A DNA stretch of 64,000 nucleotides. Source: Peptococcaceae bacterium UBA7702. GTDB taxonomy: Bacteria > Bacillota > Dehalobacteriia > UBA7702. The notes under the pieces were generated by a model. It ran no database searches, was not told the DNA's origin, and saw nothing but the letters and a program-made list of their open reading frames with translations. The stretch spans positions 593,513 to 657,512 of the forward strand of contig DLGE01000001.1 in assembly GCA_002482535.1 (NCBI GenBank), read 5' to 3'. Shown piece by piece: positions 41,168 through 49,785 of the stretch; within the stretch, counting starts at the first letter, position 1, and every line of letters starts with the position of its first letter. The position numbers were made by a program, and so were the translations under genes.

Positions 41168-42319
41168 TCATATGCCGTTTTCAGAGGACAATTCGGCAGC
41201 TTGCCTTTGTTTGAGCACTCTGTTGATTTTTTTCCTTCGAATGAAATATACAAAGACAATCATTAAGGGCAGTACAAAAATAACGGGAAAAACAATCCAT
41301 GGGAAAACCTGATCCGAACGAAGAAGCTCGATGGTACTGGATTTATTCATGATAGGCAGTAAGCACACAATCGCAGCTACAATCGCCGAAGGAATGACAA
41401 AGCCTTTGTGGGATTTTGCCTTTACCAGCCCTGCCAAAACATAGCTTGCCATAAAACTGTATATCGTCAATTTAAGCAGCATCCCCGTAATCCAGGCCAA
41501 GGTATTCACGGATTGTACTCTTTGTATAAAATCATATGCTTCAACCTGCCTCGTAAAAGTGAAATAAGGGTTCCACGCGTGTTTGGCCAAATCTACGCCT
41601 AAAACGGTCAATACCGGAATGATGATTAAAATGAGGGAGATGCCGTAAATTACAAGAGTCAGTACATATGTTTTATTGATATTCACTTTTTTATCTAAGA
41701 AATAAGCAAAAACCAAAAATATTAACGTTTCTGAAAATCTCGAGGCATTGATAAAGGCTCCCTGATTCACTTCTAAAAAAGTGGAATCTTTAAGTACCGG
41801 TTGCAATATGCTGAAATCCATTTTACCAATTCCCAGTAAAAAGAAGATGATGATGGTTAGCATAATGAAGGGAGTTGTAATGGCTGCCAATCTGCATATG
41901 GTTCCGGCTCCCTTATAAGAGGCGTAAATAATCGGAACGATGGTATATAGAATCAAAGCCCAAGAAGGTGTCTCTGGGAAAATATACAATTGCAAAAATA
42001 TTACACTCATCAACATACATGCAGCATAACAAAAAAGAAATAGTAATATGAATAGGATGGCCGCTATCTTTTCAAAGAACTTACCTAAAATGATCTCACA
42101 CATTTCATTCACATTCATACCCCTAAATTTATTCGTAAGAAACAATAGAGGAGTATTCAGTATTAGAATATAAACAAGCATTAGGAGTGATACAAACCAT
42201 ACATCCTGATTGGCCGGAGGAGTTCTTAGGCCAGGTAAAAATGTATAAGGAAACATCATCGCACTGCCCACAGATAAAAGCAGTAATTGTGTTGAAGTAA
42301 TCAGTGGTTTCTTTGACAT
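41168..42319 (-). CDS. gerB: Spore germination permease, GerB family
   Basis: A 383-residue amino acid/polyamine-type permease with ten membrane segments; it starts at ATG 42319, 10 bases after GAGG and just past the gerC stop (a TTG eight codons upstream is less likely). It opens K-P-L-I-T-S-T-Q-L-L-L-L-S-V-G-S and has P-G-L-R-T near residue 40. GerB proteins are the germinant-sensing subunit in the inner spore membrane and act with GerA and GerC. The gene order here is gerA-gerC-gerB. Confidence 0.92.
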   Translation of the reverse strand: MSKKPLITSTQLLLLSVGSAMMFPYTFLPGLRTPPANQDVWFVSLLMLVYILILNTPLLFLTNKFRGMNVNEMCEIILGKFFEKIAAILFILLFLFCYAACMLMSVIFLQLYIFPETPSWALILYTIVPIIYASYKGAGTICRLAAITTPFIMLTIIIFFLLGIGKMDFSILQPVLKDSTFLEVNQGAFINASRFSETLIFLVFAYFLDKKVNINKTYVLTLVIYGISLILIIIPVLTVLGVDLAKHAWNPYFTFTRQVEAYDFIQRVQSVNTLAWITGMLLKLTIYSFMASYVLAGLVKAKSHKGFVIPSAIVAAIVCLLPIMNKSSTIELLRSDQVFPWIVFPVIFVLPLMIVFVYFIRRKKINRVLKQRQAAELSSENGI

Positions 42320-42335
42320 TGTTTTCAGTCCTCTA

Positions 42336-43505
42336 TTATTCAAAAGGCTCTTTCAAATTGCCGGATCTATCCACCGTTGATTCAATTTTGACATTGACAG
42401 AAGCCTTGGAAAAATAATCATCCCAGTTCCCTTTTATTTCTTTCCACTTCTTTGGATATTGAATATGAACAGAATTACCAAATCCGAATATATCACTTTC
42501 AAATTCCTGCTGCGCTTTTTTGATGGAAGCTTCTATTTCCTCCTCCATCTGTTTGTTAAAACTTTCTTCTATTTCTTTTGACTGTTTCGTAATGTTGATC
42601 AGACCGCTATCTTGTGTAATACGCATCCTGATTTTAATTTTCACATCAATTGTGATTTGATCGCCCTCAATCCCAATATTGATATCGGAATTTGACTTTT
42701 CAATTTCAACAACAGTTACATCTTCTCCGGCAGGAATCGTAATATATGCGACATCTACTTTATTGGTAACAAAATTATAAGCCCTTGCTTCTGTCCCGTC
42801 CATATAGCCTACCAGCTTGTTATCTTTAAACGCAGCAAGCCCCTCATATTGGATTGTATATCTATTCTCAGAACTGCTCTGGGTTTTGGATTCGTTCTCA
42901 ACCAATTCTGCAACCCCCATCACCGGTTGCTTGCCGTCAATATAATAATCTTTTACAAAATCAAGGGTATTCACAAAAACTGACTTGGATATCGTCTTTG
43001 ACTGCGTTTTTCGCATCCTTTCCATATAATCCCCAACCGTATCAGATAAGCCGAGCATGGAGGAGTAAATCTGCTCGGGATTTTCACCTTTTATAACAAC
43101 CATTAGCGGCGTTTCGTTTGTCAGAAAATCCCTTAAAAAATAATCTATGATAGGATTGATATCTTTTTTCGCTAAATTCTCAGAAACAAACCGTACGTAA
43201 TTATGGCTACCAAAAACAATCCTTTCAAGGTTTACCGACACGTTTCTTATTGCTTCCGATGCGGATAAAGCATCGCCAGTCACTGTAACAAAGTGATTTT
43301 CCCCACTGCTGTCGCCTTCCATGTTACCAGCGGACATCGATGGCCTCATAATCTCCGCAGTTAGATGATATCCGCCATGATCCGTGATATCATAAAGAAC
43401 ACTCGTCACCACCGCCAGTGTCTTAGGCTCTTTTCTATCCCAACATCCGGATAATAGGACAATCAGGACGAAGCACAGCAATATCGAAAAAACCTTTTTA
43501 TTCAT
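42336..43505 (-). CDS. gerC: Spore germination lipoprotein, Ger(x)C family
   Basis: A 389-residue protein. The signal sequence ends in lipobox L-S-G-C with Cys21, followed by W-D-R-K-E-P, the invariant GerC start. The N-terminal GerC domain includes G-S-H-N-Y-V-R-F near 90; the C-terminal domain is about 215-380. It starts 12 bp after gerA with a weak binding site. It is the lipoprotein part of the germinant receptor. Confidence 0.92.
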   Translation of the reverse strand: MNKKVFSILLCFVLIVLLSGCWDRKEPKTLAVVTSVLYDITDHGGYHLTAEIMRPSMSAGNMEGDSSGENHFVTVTGDALSASEAIRNVSVNLERIVFGSHNYVRFVSENLAKKDINPIIDYFLRDFLTNETPLMVVIKGENPEQIYSSMLGLSDTVGDYMERMRKTQSKTISKSVFVNTLDFVKDYYIDGKQPVMGVAELVENESKTQSSSENRYTIQYEGLAAFKDNKLVGYMDGTEARAYNFVTNKVDVAYITIPAGEDVTVVEIEKSNSDINIGIEGDQITIDVKIKIRMRITQDSGLINITKQSKEIEESFNKQMEEEIEASIKKAQQEFESDIFGFGNSVHIQYPKKWKEIKGNWDDYFSKASVNVKIESTVDRSGNLKEPFE

Positions 43506-43517
43506 AACGATACTTTC

Positions 43518-45014
43518 TCATTTCCTTCTTTTCATATTACCTTTCGCGATGGAGGAAGGTCTGTATTTCATCGACCAAAGTGGAAACCGAAAAATGGTAT
43601 CCTTCATCTCATTTTTTGAAAAAGAGGAAAGAATCGGCACTCCAAATGAGCTTAGCGATACCAATTGCGTAAGCATAATAAATATGCCGGTTCCTATGCC
43701 AATCAAACCCATCGTACTGCCTAAAAACAAAAAGATCAGCCTGTATACCATAATAAACTCACTTAGATTTGGGGCAATGAAACCCGTTACCGCAGTTAAA
43801 GCCACGACGATTACGATGGGCGCGCCTACAATCCCGGCGTTTACCGCCGTATCTCCGATGATCAATGATCCGACAATGGTTATGGCTGAGCCGACAGCTC
43901 TGGGCAACCTTGTCCCGGCTTCTTTCAACAATTCAAACATCAAAATTAATAGGAACACCTCTGCCGCCGTCGGCATGGGTGTTTTTTCTGTTGAGGCTAT
44001 TAAATTGAATAGAAAAACAGAAGGCAGCATCTCCTGGTTATAAGTTATAATGGAAACAGCCAATCCCGGTAGCATAACGGTGATGAGAATACCAAATGTC
44101 CTTAACACTCTAATGATCGAAGTATATAAAGTTCTGTTATAGTAGTCCTCGCCTGTATGAATATTCTCTATCATCAGCTCGGGTATTGTCAGAACATGGG
44201 GCGTACCGTCGCATAACACGGCAACTCTGCCTTCGAGTATCCTTGAGGCAACGAGGTCAGGCTTTTGGCTGACACCGATACCTGAAATAGGTGAAAAAGG
44301 ATTCTCCTCTATATATTGCTCGATATGTCCTGACTCCAATATGGAATCCGTTTCTATTTCTGATAAACGATTTCTCAATTCATCCAGGACATTGCGATTT
44401 ACAATGCCATCAATATATACAAGATTCACAATGGTGTTGGTTTGTGTGCCCAAAGTAATGTTTTCGAAAATCAATCTCGGGTTTCTAATTTTTCGCCTGA
44501 TTAGTGAGGTGTTTGTCCTGATACTTTCGGTAAAGCCTTCCTTTGGACCGCGGACAACCGATTCTGAATCTGGTGTTTCTACTGCCCGCTTATTCCATTC
44601 CTTAAAATCAACGATGATGATATCTTGACTATTTTCATGAAATATCGCTATATTACCATTCACGACTTCAGTGCAGAAAGCCGGAATATTATCAACAGTT
44701 TTGTAGGTGGATTTTAGTGCCATGGAATAATTTCCGTCAAAATCCTGTGCTTTTAAAGGTGTGATGATGTCTCTGTCGGTGATGTCTTTATTGATAAGCC
44801 CATCGATATATACCAATAAAACATTTCCTTTTTTTGTTTCTATGGCCTGAACGATCATATCGGTGCTGTGATTAAATATCGTTTTAACAAGCTCCTCACA
44901 TTGGGAGATACTTGACGGAATACGCTGTTCTACGTTATCTTTATGCTCTTGCTTTTGATTGTTCGGATGCTGTAGCTTGCTCATAATCTTTCTAAATCTG
45001 AATTTTTCAATCAT
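43518..45014 (-). CDS. gerA: Spore germination protein, GerA family
   Basis: A 498-residue protein with a hydrophilic N-terminal part (about 1-290; V-Y-I-D-G-L-I-N-K near 69 and V-Y-I-D-G-I-V-N-R near 205) and a C-terminal part with four to five membrane segments, including the family's F-E-L-L-K-E-A-G-T-R-L-P-R-A-V-G-S-A. GerA subunits oligomerise into the channel that opens on germinant binding. First gene of the operon. Expression would be expected in the forespore under sigma-G, but I could not place such a promoter with confidence. Confidence 0.93.
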   Translation of the reverse strand: MIEKFRFRKIMSKLQHPNNQKQEHKDNVEQRIPSSISQCEELVKTIFNHSTDMIVQAIETKKGNVLLVYIDGLINKDITDRDIITPLKAQDFDGNYSMALKSTYKTVDNIPAFCTEVVNGNIAIFHENSQDIIIVDFKEWNKRAVETPDSESVVRGPKEGFTESIRTNTSLIRRKIRNPRLIFENITLGTQTNTIVNLVYIDGIVNRNVLDELRNRLSEIETDSILESGHIEQYIEENPFSPISGIGVSQKPDLVASRILEGRVAVLCDGTPHVLTIPELMIENIHTGEDYYNRTLYTSIIRVLRTFGILITVMLPGLAVSIITYNQEMLPSVFLFNLIASTEKTPMPTAAEVFLLILMFELLKEAGTRLPRAVGSAITIVGSLIIGDTAVNAGIVGAPIVIVVALTAVTGFIAPNLSEFIMVYRLIFLFLGSTMGLIGIGTGIFIMLTQLVSLSSFGVPILSSFSKNEMKDTIFRFPLWSMKYRPSSIAKGNMKRRK

Positions 45015-45232
45015 CCCATTTTTTCCTATCTGATATCAAAATCTGCTTCATTCCAGTTTTATATTTCCCATTGTTGGGAACAAATATTACCATAAACCAT
45101 GCCAAAGGCTGATCTTGTGTTTTTCATGAATGGTTTTGGGTAATATAAAAAAGGCCGTGTTTTCCATAAACGAAAAGCACAGTCCCATAAATTTAGCCTG
45201 GAATCCAAAGAACCCGGTCGTATCTTGCTTCT
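45015..45232. other. Intergenic region upstream of gerA
   Basis: No gene with a binding site was found between gerA and the right-hand repeat copy. A minus-strand frame at 45059-45250 has no start signal and no recognisable content. Confidence 0.4.
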
Positions 45233-45391
45233 ATGAAAATAAGGGTCCATCTTTCACGGTTTCAAGGATATTACTTTACAATCTTAATTGAGCAGATTAT
45301 AATAATGGTATCAATATGAAAATGGAAATCAGCCGTTTATTTAAAAACAACGGCGCAGTAAAAGGAGGGCAAAATGTCCCATATCATCAAA
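45233..45391 (+). repeat. Right copy of the ~160-bp GNAT 5' repeat
   Basis: This is the intact version: promoter, leader and first codons of the GNAT gene. The left copy is at 40846-41005. Both run in the same direction on either side of gerABC. Confidence 0.8.
45275..45303 (+). promoter_or_regulatory. Promoter of the GNAT gene
   Basis: -35 TTTACA (45275-45280), 17-bp spacer, -10 TATAAT (45298-45303). Confidence 0.75.
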
Positions 45392-45652
45392 AAAGACGGT
45401 AACCAGTTTTACATTGGCACAGACCCCCTTTGCGCACAGGCTGTCATCACTTATATTTTTGACGATGACCATACCATCCTAATCGATCATACTTACGTCT
45501 CCGACGACCTCAGAGGACAGGGCATCGCCAAAGAGCTCATCAATGCCGTGGTGAGCTATGCCCGGCAGGAAAAGCTGAAGATCATTCCTCTCTGTTCCTA
45601 CGCCGAGTGGCTAATGAAAGGTTCTATGGAATACGACGATGTTTTAAAATAA
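45374..45652 (+). CDS. Small GNAT-family (YjdJ-type) N-acetyltransferase
   Basis: A 92-residue protein behind AAAGGAGGGC. It has I-D-H-T-Y-V-S-D-D-L-R-G-Q-G-I-A-K-E-L, the acetyl-CoA binding motif A of the GNAT fold, and P-L-C-S-Y-A-E-W, typical of the short YjdJ-like group with only the C-terminal half of the fold. Substrate unknown, probably cytosolic. Own promoter and terminator. Confidence 0.88.
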   Translation: MSHIIKKDGNQFYIGTDPLCAQAVITYIFDDDHTILIDHTYVSDDLRGQGIAKELINAVVSYARQEKLKIIPLCSYAEWLMKGSMEYDDVLK

Positions 45653-45749
45653 GCACCGACCTTTTCATACAATATTGTTTGTGCAGCGAAAACCCGTGAA
45701 AAAGAAAAGCCGAACAAATAATGAATGAAAGTATCATGATAAAACGGTT

Positions 45750-45787
45750 AAGGCACCTTACGGAATGAACGTAGGGTGCCTTATTTT
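45750..45787 (+). terminator. Terminator of the GNAT gene
   Basis: AAGGCACCTTACG-(7 nt)-CGTAGGGTGCCTT then ATTTTG; nearly perfect 13-bp stem, paralogous to 41035-41075. Confidence 0.85.
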
Positions 45788-45808
45788 GCTATATATCTGA
45801 TCTCTCTT

Positions 45809-46141
45809 TTAGTGAGTATAATCCAAGTAACGGATATGCTCGGGTAAATCCTTCTCTATCAGTCCTTTCATCTTTTTGGCAAAGGGGCAGGGGTAACCGA
45901 TGGGGTTCCCCCGTTGGATGCAGGAGGCAAAAACGATTGTATCGGCGCCTCTCTTTACCAACTCCCGTCCACGCAAAACCGCCTTTTTACCGGGACATCC
46001 ACCGCAGTTGATGAAACCTACGATCTCAATATCTTCCTCAATCCCCTCAAAAGCGCCTTTCTTCTCCCGAATCATTTTAAAATCCATCGTACCGGGACAG
46101 TAATCTTCGGTTTGCATACATCTGATGATTCCAACTTTCAT
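45809..46141 (-). CDS. CGGC-domain protein
   Basis: A 110-residue protein behind GGAGGAGAATTGT. It starts K-V-G-I-I-R-C and contains I-N-C-G-G-C-P-G-K, F-A-S-C-I-Q-R-G and Y-P-C-P-F, the conserved Cys set of the CGGC family (PF08821). The Cys residues probably bind metal or a cluster. Function unknown, cytosolic. Confidence 0.9.
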   Translation of the reverse strand: MKVGIIRCMQTEDYCPGTMDFKMIREKKGAFEGIEEDIEIVGFINCGGCPGKKAVLRGRELVKRGADTIVFASCIQRGNPIGYPCPFAKKMKGLIEKDLPEHIRYLDYTH

Positions 46142-46237
46142 ACAATTCTCCTCCTCTGTGAAATATTTTTTATTTTATACCAATGTTTGATACCAACAGT
46201 CGAACACGGAATAAAGTATCCTATATCGGTGCCATCT

Positions 46238-46780
46238 TTATCCCCGTGTTTTGATGTGTTGCTTGATTTTCTTCATCGCCCAGTCGTAGTGGCTGGCAGT
46301 TGCCGAAACGCAGTAGCTCCCCAGGGTGGAAGTTCCCGTCCATGAAAAATATTTTTTCTCAAATAACTCCTCGTCATGGAAGCTTTCCATCAGCGTCATG
46401 ACTTTGGCATGGCTTTCGTGAAGCATAGCTTTAGACTGTTCATAAGAGGTGGTCTGATGCTTCTCCCAAAATCCGATGTTCATTTGGCCATAAGTCCGCC
46501 AATTGTAAGGCTCCGGCAAAAACGGCTTCGTTTCGCCGTTAAGGTTCGCCGCCGTCCAATTCAGTAAGAGCTGATGCCATTCGTACAGATGAATCAGGAT
46601 ATCACGCAGATTCTTGTCTCGCGTCCAATGCGCTTCTTTTTGGCTTTGGAGAAAGTTATCCCCAAAGTTGAAAGGCGCGTTTTGAGTTTCCTCATCCATG
46701 GAGTCAATCAGCTGCCAAAGTTTATCCCATTGACTCTTCGCTGAGGTGATTAACTCTTCTTTTGTCTTTGCTCTTGCCAT
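46238..46780 (-). CDS. ClbS/DfsB-family four-helix-bundle protein
   Basis: A 180-residue protein behind AAGGAGGACGATACC. Opening A-R-A-K-T-K-E-E-L-I, then W-T-R-D-K-N-L-R-D-I-L-I-H-L-Y-E-W-H-Q-L near 52 and the ending S-A-T-A-S-H-Y-D-W-A-M-K-K-I match the family, a DinB-like bundle. E. coli ClbS hydrolyses the colibactin cyclopropane; most relatives have no known substrate. Confidence 0.88.
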   Translation of the reverse strand: MARAKTKEELITSAKSQWDKLWQLIDSMDEETQNAPFNFGDNFLQSQKEAHWTRDKNLRDILIHLYEWHQLLLNWTAANLNGETKPFLPEPYNWRTYGQMNIGFWEKHQTTSYEQSKAMLHESHAKVMTLMESFHDEELFEKKYFSWTGTSTLGSYCVSATASHYDWAMKKIKQHIKTRG

Positions 46781-46840
46781 GGTATCGTCCTCCTTCGGTT
46801 TCTTACCAATTTTCAGTTAAGTACACAGACAAAGTTCCGT

Positions 46841-47050
46841 TCACTCTTGTACAAACCCCTCGCTATCGCCGTGCTCCAGCTCTTTTTTGATCAGCGCCAG
46901 GGCAATCCGCAAAGCATTTACCCGCCGGTCATTTAACGTTTTTTGAGAAGATTGCAGCTTGCCGCTGTCTTGCATCTTTTCACACTTGCGTAAAGTTGAA
47001 TCAAGGGAAGTCATTGCTTCCGCCAACTCCTCTTTTGTATATTCGTTCAT
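46841..47050 (-). CDS. Small helical protein of unknown function
   Basis: A 69-residue protein from ATG 47050 behind GGGAGATAAG. It begins N-E-Y-T-K-E-E-L-A-E-A and has R-K-C-E-K-M and R-R-V-N-A-L-R-I-A-L-A-L-I-K-K-E-L. It looks like two long helices. I recognise similar short clostridial proteins but no named function. It follows the YgbA-like gene by 18 bp. Confidence 0.65.
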   Translation of the reverse strand: MNEYTKEELAEAMTSLDSTLRKCEKMQDSGKLQSSQKTLNDRRVNALRIALALIKKELEHGDSEGFVQE

Positions 47051-47068
47051 CTTATCTCCCAATATATT

Positions 47069-47368
47069 TTACTTTTTCAGCAGATGCCTCAAGGCCAGGA
47101 GCGGATTGTGATAAAGCATCCTGGGCCCGGAATATCGCATCACTTTCCGGATACGCTCACGCATGACCGGCTTGTAACAATGGACGGTACATTTTGAACA
47201 AAACATTTTATCATCACCAAATTTGCAGGCATCGAGCCTTTGCAAGGCATAATTCAAGAGAATCTGACAGTCCTCACACAGTGGCTTGCCGTGGTTTTGA
47301 CCTTTGCAATATATAAAAATCATCTGCCGCAGCGCATCTTTTTCAAAATCGATCCTGTTCTTTTTCAT
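47069..47368 (-). CDS. Nitrous oxide-stimulated promoter family protein (YgbA-like)
   Basis: A 99-residue Cys-rich protein. Landmarks of PF11756 are I-Y-C-K-G-Q-N-H-G, L-C-E-D-C, L-N-Y-A-L-Q-R-L-D-A-C, F-C-S-K-C-T-V-H-C-Y-K-P and M-R-Y-S-G-P-R-M-L. E. coli YgbA responds to nitric oxide and iron limitation. Its start lies 26 bp inside the end of the upstream membrane-protein gene, with a weak site, which suggests coupled translation. Confidence 0.88.
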   Translation of the reverse strand: MKKNRIDFEKDALRQMIFIYCKGQNHGKPLCEDCQILLNYALQRLDACKFGDDKMFCSKCTVHCYKPVMRERIRKVMRYSGPRMLYHNPLLALRHLLKK

Positions 47369-47882
47369 TGCCTGGTTTTCTCCGATATTCTACAGTGCCC
47401 AGTGATTGGTTGTTTTGATTGCGTATGTGCTGAAGGTGTATACCGATGTGTCCAACGCCTAAAATCACCGCAGCGGCAATGAGCCACACCAACTGTCCGT
47501 ATATGCCCAGTAGTAAAAACGCCACAACGGGCAGCGTTGCCCCTGGTACAGGGACGCCAAGGAAGGGACGGTAGAAATCCTCCCAGGTATGTCCGCCGCG
47601 AAAATAGCGGAGCCAGTAGCACTCGTACAACACCATCAGCAATGCCGAAGCGATCAGCCAAAAAAGCCAGGGCTCAACCCTTTTGGGATTCGTGTCGCTG
47701 AAAAAGAGTACCGTCGCAGTACACAGCACCTGCCCGATTCGTTCAAATGCCAGCAATACTTTGTTTTCCCCCGAGGGGTCATATCCCTCCGGCTTGCGCC
47801 GAGCCCATAAAATATTCGGCACTTCCAGCAGGATCATGTAAATCAGCCCGATGTAGGAAAACCCGAAATGCCCCAGGTTCAT
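47343..47882 (-). CDS. Polytopic membrane protein of unknown function
   Basis: A 179-residue protein behind AAGGGGAAATCAAA with about five hydrophobic segments. Y-E-C-Y-W-L-R-Y-F near 87 and F-L-G-V-P-V-P-G-A-T-L-P-V near 108 are likely conserved features. The C-terminal tail is basic and polar. It overlaps the genes on both sides by 4 and 26 bp, so it belongs to one operon with the TfoX_C and YgbA-like genes. I do not recognise a function. Confidence 0.72.
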   Translation of the reverse strand: MNLGHFGFSYIGLIYMILLEVPNILWARRKPEGYDPSGENKVLLAFERIGQVLCTATVLFFSDTNPKRVEPWLFWLIASALLMVLYECYWLRYFRGGHTWEDFYRPFLGVPVPGATLPVVAFLLLGIYGQLVWLIAAAVILGVGHIGIHLQHIRNQNNQSLGTVEYRRKPGNEKEQDRF

Positions 47883-48145
47883 TTTGATTTCCCCTTATGC
47901 TGATGATAAAAGGCTTTGAGCTCTTTCTTCGTTTCCTCGTCAAGGTAATGCCAGCGGACGCCTCTCAGTGCACCTTCCAATGCCGAAAGACGCATCAGAC
48001 AGGCGGACGAATCACGTTCGAAAATCCGCAACCACGCTTCACGGCTGCCCACACTCCGCAACGCTTGCCCAGTGGTAATGCCAACCTCCGCAAGCTGGGT
48101 TTCTAACTTTTTGGCGATATTCGGCAATTTTGCTAATTCACCCAT
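47879..48145 (-). CDS. TfoX C-terminal domain protein
   Basis: An 88-residue protein behind GAGGACAAGAGATCA. L-P-N-I-A-K-K-L-E-x-x-L-x-x-V-G-I-T-T-G-Q-A-L near the start, then L-R-x-V-R-W-H-Y-L, match the helical TfoX/Sxy C-terminal domain (helix-hairpin-helix-like). The stand-alone form lacks the N-terminal TfoX domain; its function is not known. Confidence 0.88.
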   Translation of the reverse strand: MGELAKLPNIAKKLETQLAEVGITTGQALRSVGSREAWLRIFERDSSACLMRLSALEGALRGVRWHYLDEETKKELKAFYHQHKGKSK

Positions 48146-48175
48146 TGATCTCTTGTCCTCTCGTATCCTTTCTCA

Positions 48176-48559
48176 TCATTTGTCGGAACCATCGTTATCA
48201 TGATTCACAATGCCAGCAATGACCTCGTGAAAGCACTCCATTACACTAATGATCTCATCCTCAGTAATCTCATCGACATGAATGCCGCAGACCACGGCGA
48301 CGTGCTTATTGAATCGCGCGGACAGTTCTTCCGAAACATAGCGGGCAACCGCTTCGTCTTTATGACCGATGCGGTTTAACACCGAGGTCGTCGAACTCAT
48401 CGCGTTCTCAACGGATAAACTCGGCCTTGGCGTACTAAACGTAACGCAACCAATATGGGGACGGTCTCCCCCTGAGATGATCACACATAGATCATCTCCC
48501 ATTTCGATTGACTTGATATTCAATGAAATACGGCCGCATACCACCCTTCGCTCCTGCAT
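48176..48559 (-). CDS. LpdD-like protein (prenyl-flavin chaperone family)
   Basis: About 127 residues from ATG 48559, 7 bases after GGGG. I-S-G-G-D-R-P-H-I-G-C-V-T, then P-R-P-S-L, G-H-K-D-E-A-V-A-R and V-V-C-G-I-H-V-D-E-I-T resemble the small LpdD proteins linked to prenylated-FMN decarboxylases (UbiD/LpdC type). No UbiD or UbiX gene is seen in the window. The assignment is from remembered family pattern. Confidence 0.55.
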   Translation of the reverse strand: MQERRVVCGRISLNIKSIEMGDDLCVIISGGDRPHIGCVTFSTPRPSLSVENAMSSTTSVLNRIGHKDEAVARYVSEELSARFNKHVAVVCGIHVDEITEDEIISVMECFHEVIAGIVNHDNDGSDK

Positions 48560-48690
48560 CATCTCACCCCTTCATTTCCCTCGTTGATCAAACCATCTTC
48601 AGTCCGGCACATTTCATACCCCATACACGCTTTTCTTTTATTATACACATTTCTGCAAAACATTCAATTCTTTATCCAAAAGAGCTAAAC

Positions 48691-48747
48691 TAAAAAATCA
48701 ACAAGGCCCCCTATGTTGACTTGGTTACAACGTATGGCGCCTTGTTG
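48691..48747 (-). terminator. Terminator of the nitroreductase gene
   Basis: On the minus strand CAACAAGGCGCC-(25 nt)-GGGGCCTTGTTG followed by ATTTTTTA. Confidence 0.7.
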
Positions 48748-48827
48748 GGAATTGATTGGTCTGATATTTATTGGTGTCAAATTCTGCTGTGTTTTTCAAA
48801 CAAGCAATGATCCATGTGTTCCTCTGG

Positions 48828-49691
48828 TCAACAAATGGTACCCAGAGTTTCCTTCCCAATCCAGGAAAAAAGATAATCCACTTGCTCCGGAAGCTGAATT
48901 CCGGGATCTTCCAGCTTGACAAATCTGCCAGGCAAATCCCGTTCCATTGCCGCCAGATGAAAATGACAAGCGCCGATTCCAAGATCCGTACGCTGAATAT
49001 CAAAACCGTGCCTGCCATCCTTTATGGAGTGGGCCTCAAAAAAATGATAGACGCCCTGCCCCTGCACAACTCGCCAGGGCTGCTTATTCGACGCGGACGG
49101 AGCCAGGCGAAGCATCTCCAGCGCAAAGGCGTAATCCCCGGCTTGTTCCGGTGTCAAGGGGCGGGAAAAATCTTGACAATAAAACAGACTGCTCCAGGCA
49201 AGCCTGGAATCCGACTTGGCAACCCAGCGGGCCATAGAGTCAAAGACCCGCTTCTTTTCCAGCGGCTGACCGATTGGAGAGATCACTGGAAAAAGGTCGC
49301 CTTCTTTTAACTTCATTGCCGCCGCAAATGCGCTGCGATCAAAGGTTCCCCCAAGCCAACAGGTCCCCAACCCCATGGCTGTGAGATACAGAACCAGCTG
49401 CTCAAAAGAATAACCCAGTGCTTCCAGACCCAGTTCACATCGGGCCACAGATGCACCGACGAAATCCGAGGCTCCCTTGATGAAACCATAGGTACCCAAC
49501 TTTTCCCCGTCTGCCGACACCTTGCCCTCCAGCAGATAAAAAGATATGTCTACGGAAAACGGATTGGTCAGCCCGGCAATGTACCGGTCAATCCGCTGTT
49601 TTTCGTCGGGGGAAAGGGGGCACTCCTGATACGACCGGACGCTGCGGCGCATCTTCACCGTTTCTTCAATGGGAAAATCCATTTTCATCAT
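48828..49691 (-). CDS. Nitroreductase-fold protein (putative TM nitroreductase, PF14512)
   Basis: A 287-residue protein behind AGGAG. M-R-R-S-V-R-S-Y near residue 15 is the FMN phosphate site; the C-terminal part has L-R-L-A-P-S-A-S-N-K-Q-P-W-R, the second nitroreductase signature, and D-L-G-I-G-A-C-H-F. G-L-G-T-C-W-L-G-G-T-F lies in the middle. Likely an FMN-dependent oxidoreductase with unknown substrate, cytosolic. Confidence 0.88.
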   Translation of the reverse strand: MMKMDFPIEETVKMRRSVRSYQECPLSPDEKQRIDRYIAGLTNPFSVDISFYLLEGKVSADGEKLGTYGFIKGASDFVGASVARCELGLEALGYSFEQLVLYLTAMGLGTCWLGGTFDRSAFAAAMKLKEGDLFPVISPIGQPLEKKRVFDSMARWVAKSDSRLAWSSLFYCQDFSRPLTPEQAGDYAFALEMLRLAPSASNKQPWRVVQGQGVYHFFEAHSIKDGRHGFDIQRTDLGIGACHFHLAAMERDLPGRFVKLEDPGIQLPEQVDYLFSWIGKETLGTIC

Positions 49692-49785
49692 GTATCAGTT
49701 CTCCTATTACAATTCTTTGGATAAAAAAACCACAGCTGATTGCGGCTTTTTCAAGCAAAACAGCTTGACCTCCAGGGGAGCATCG

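Noticed and set aside
45059..45250. 63-residue minus-strand frame upstream of gerA
   Set aside because: No ribosome binding site and no recognisable content.
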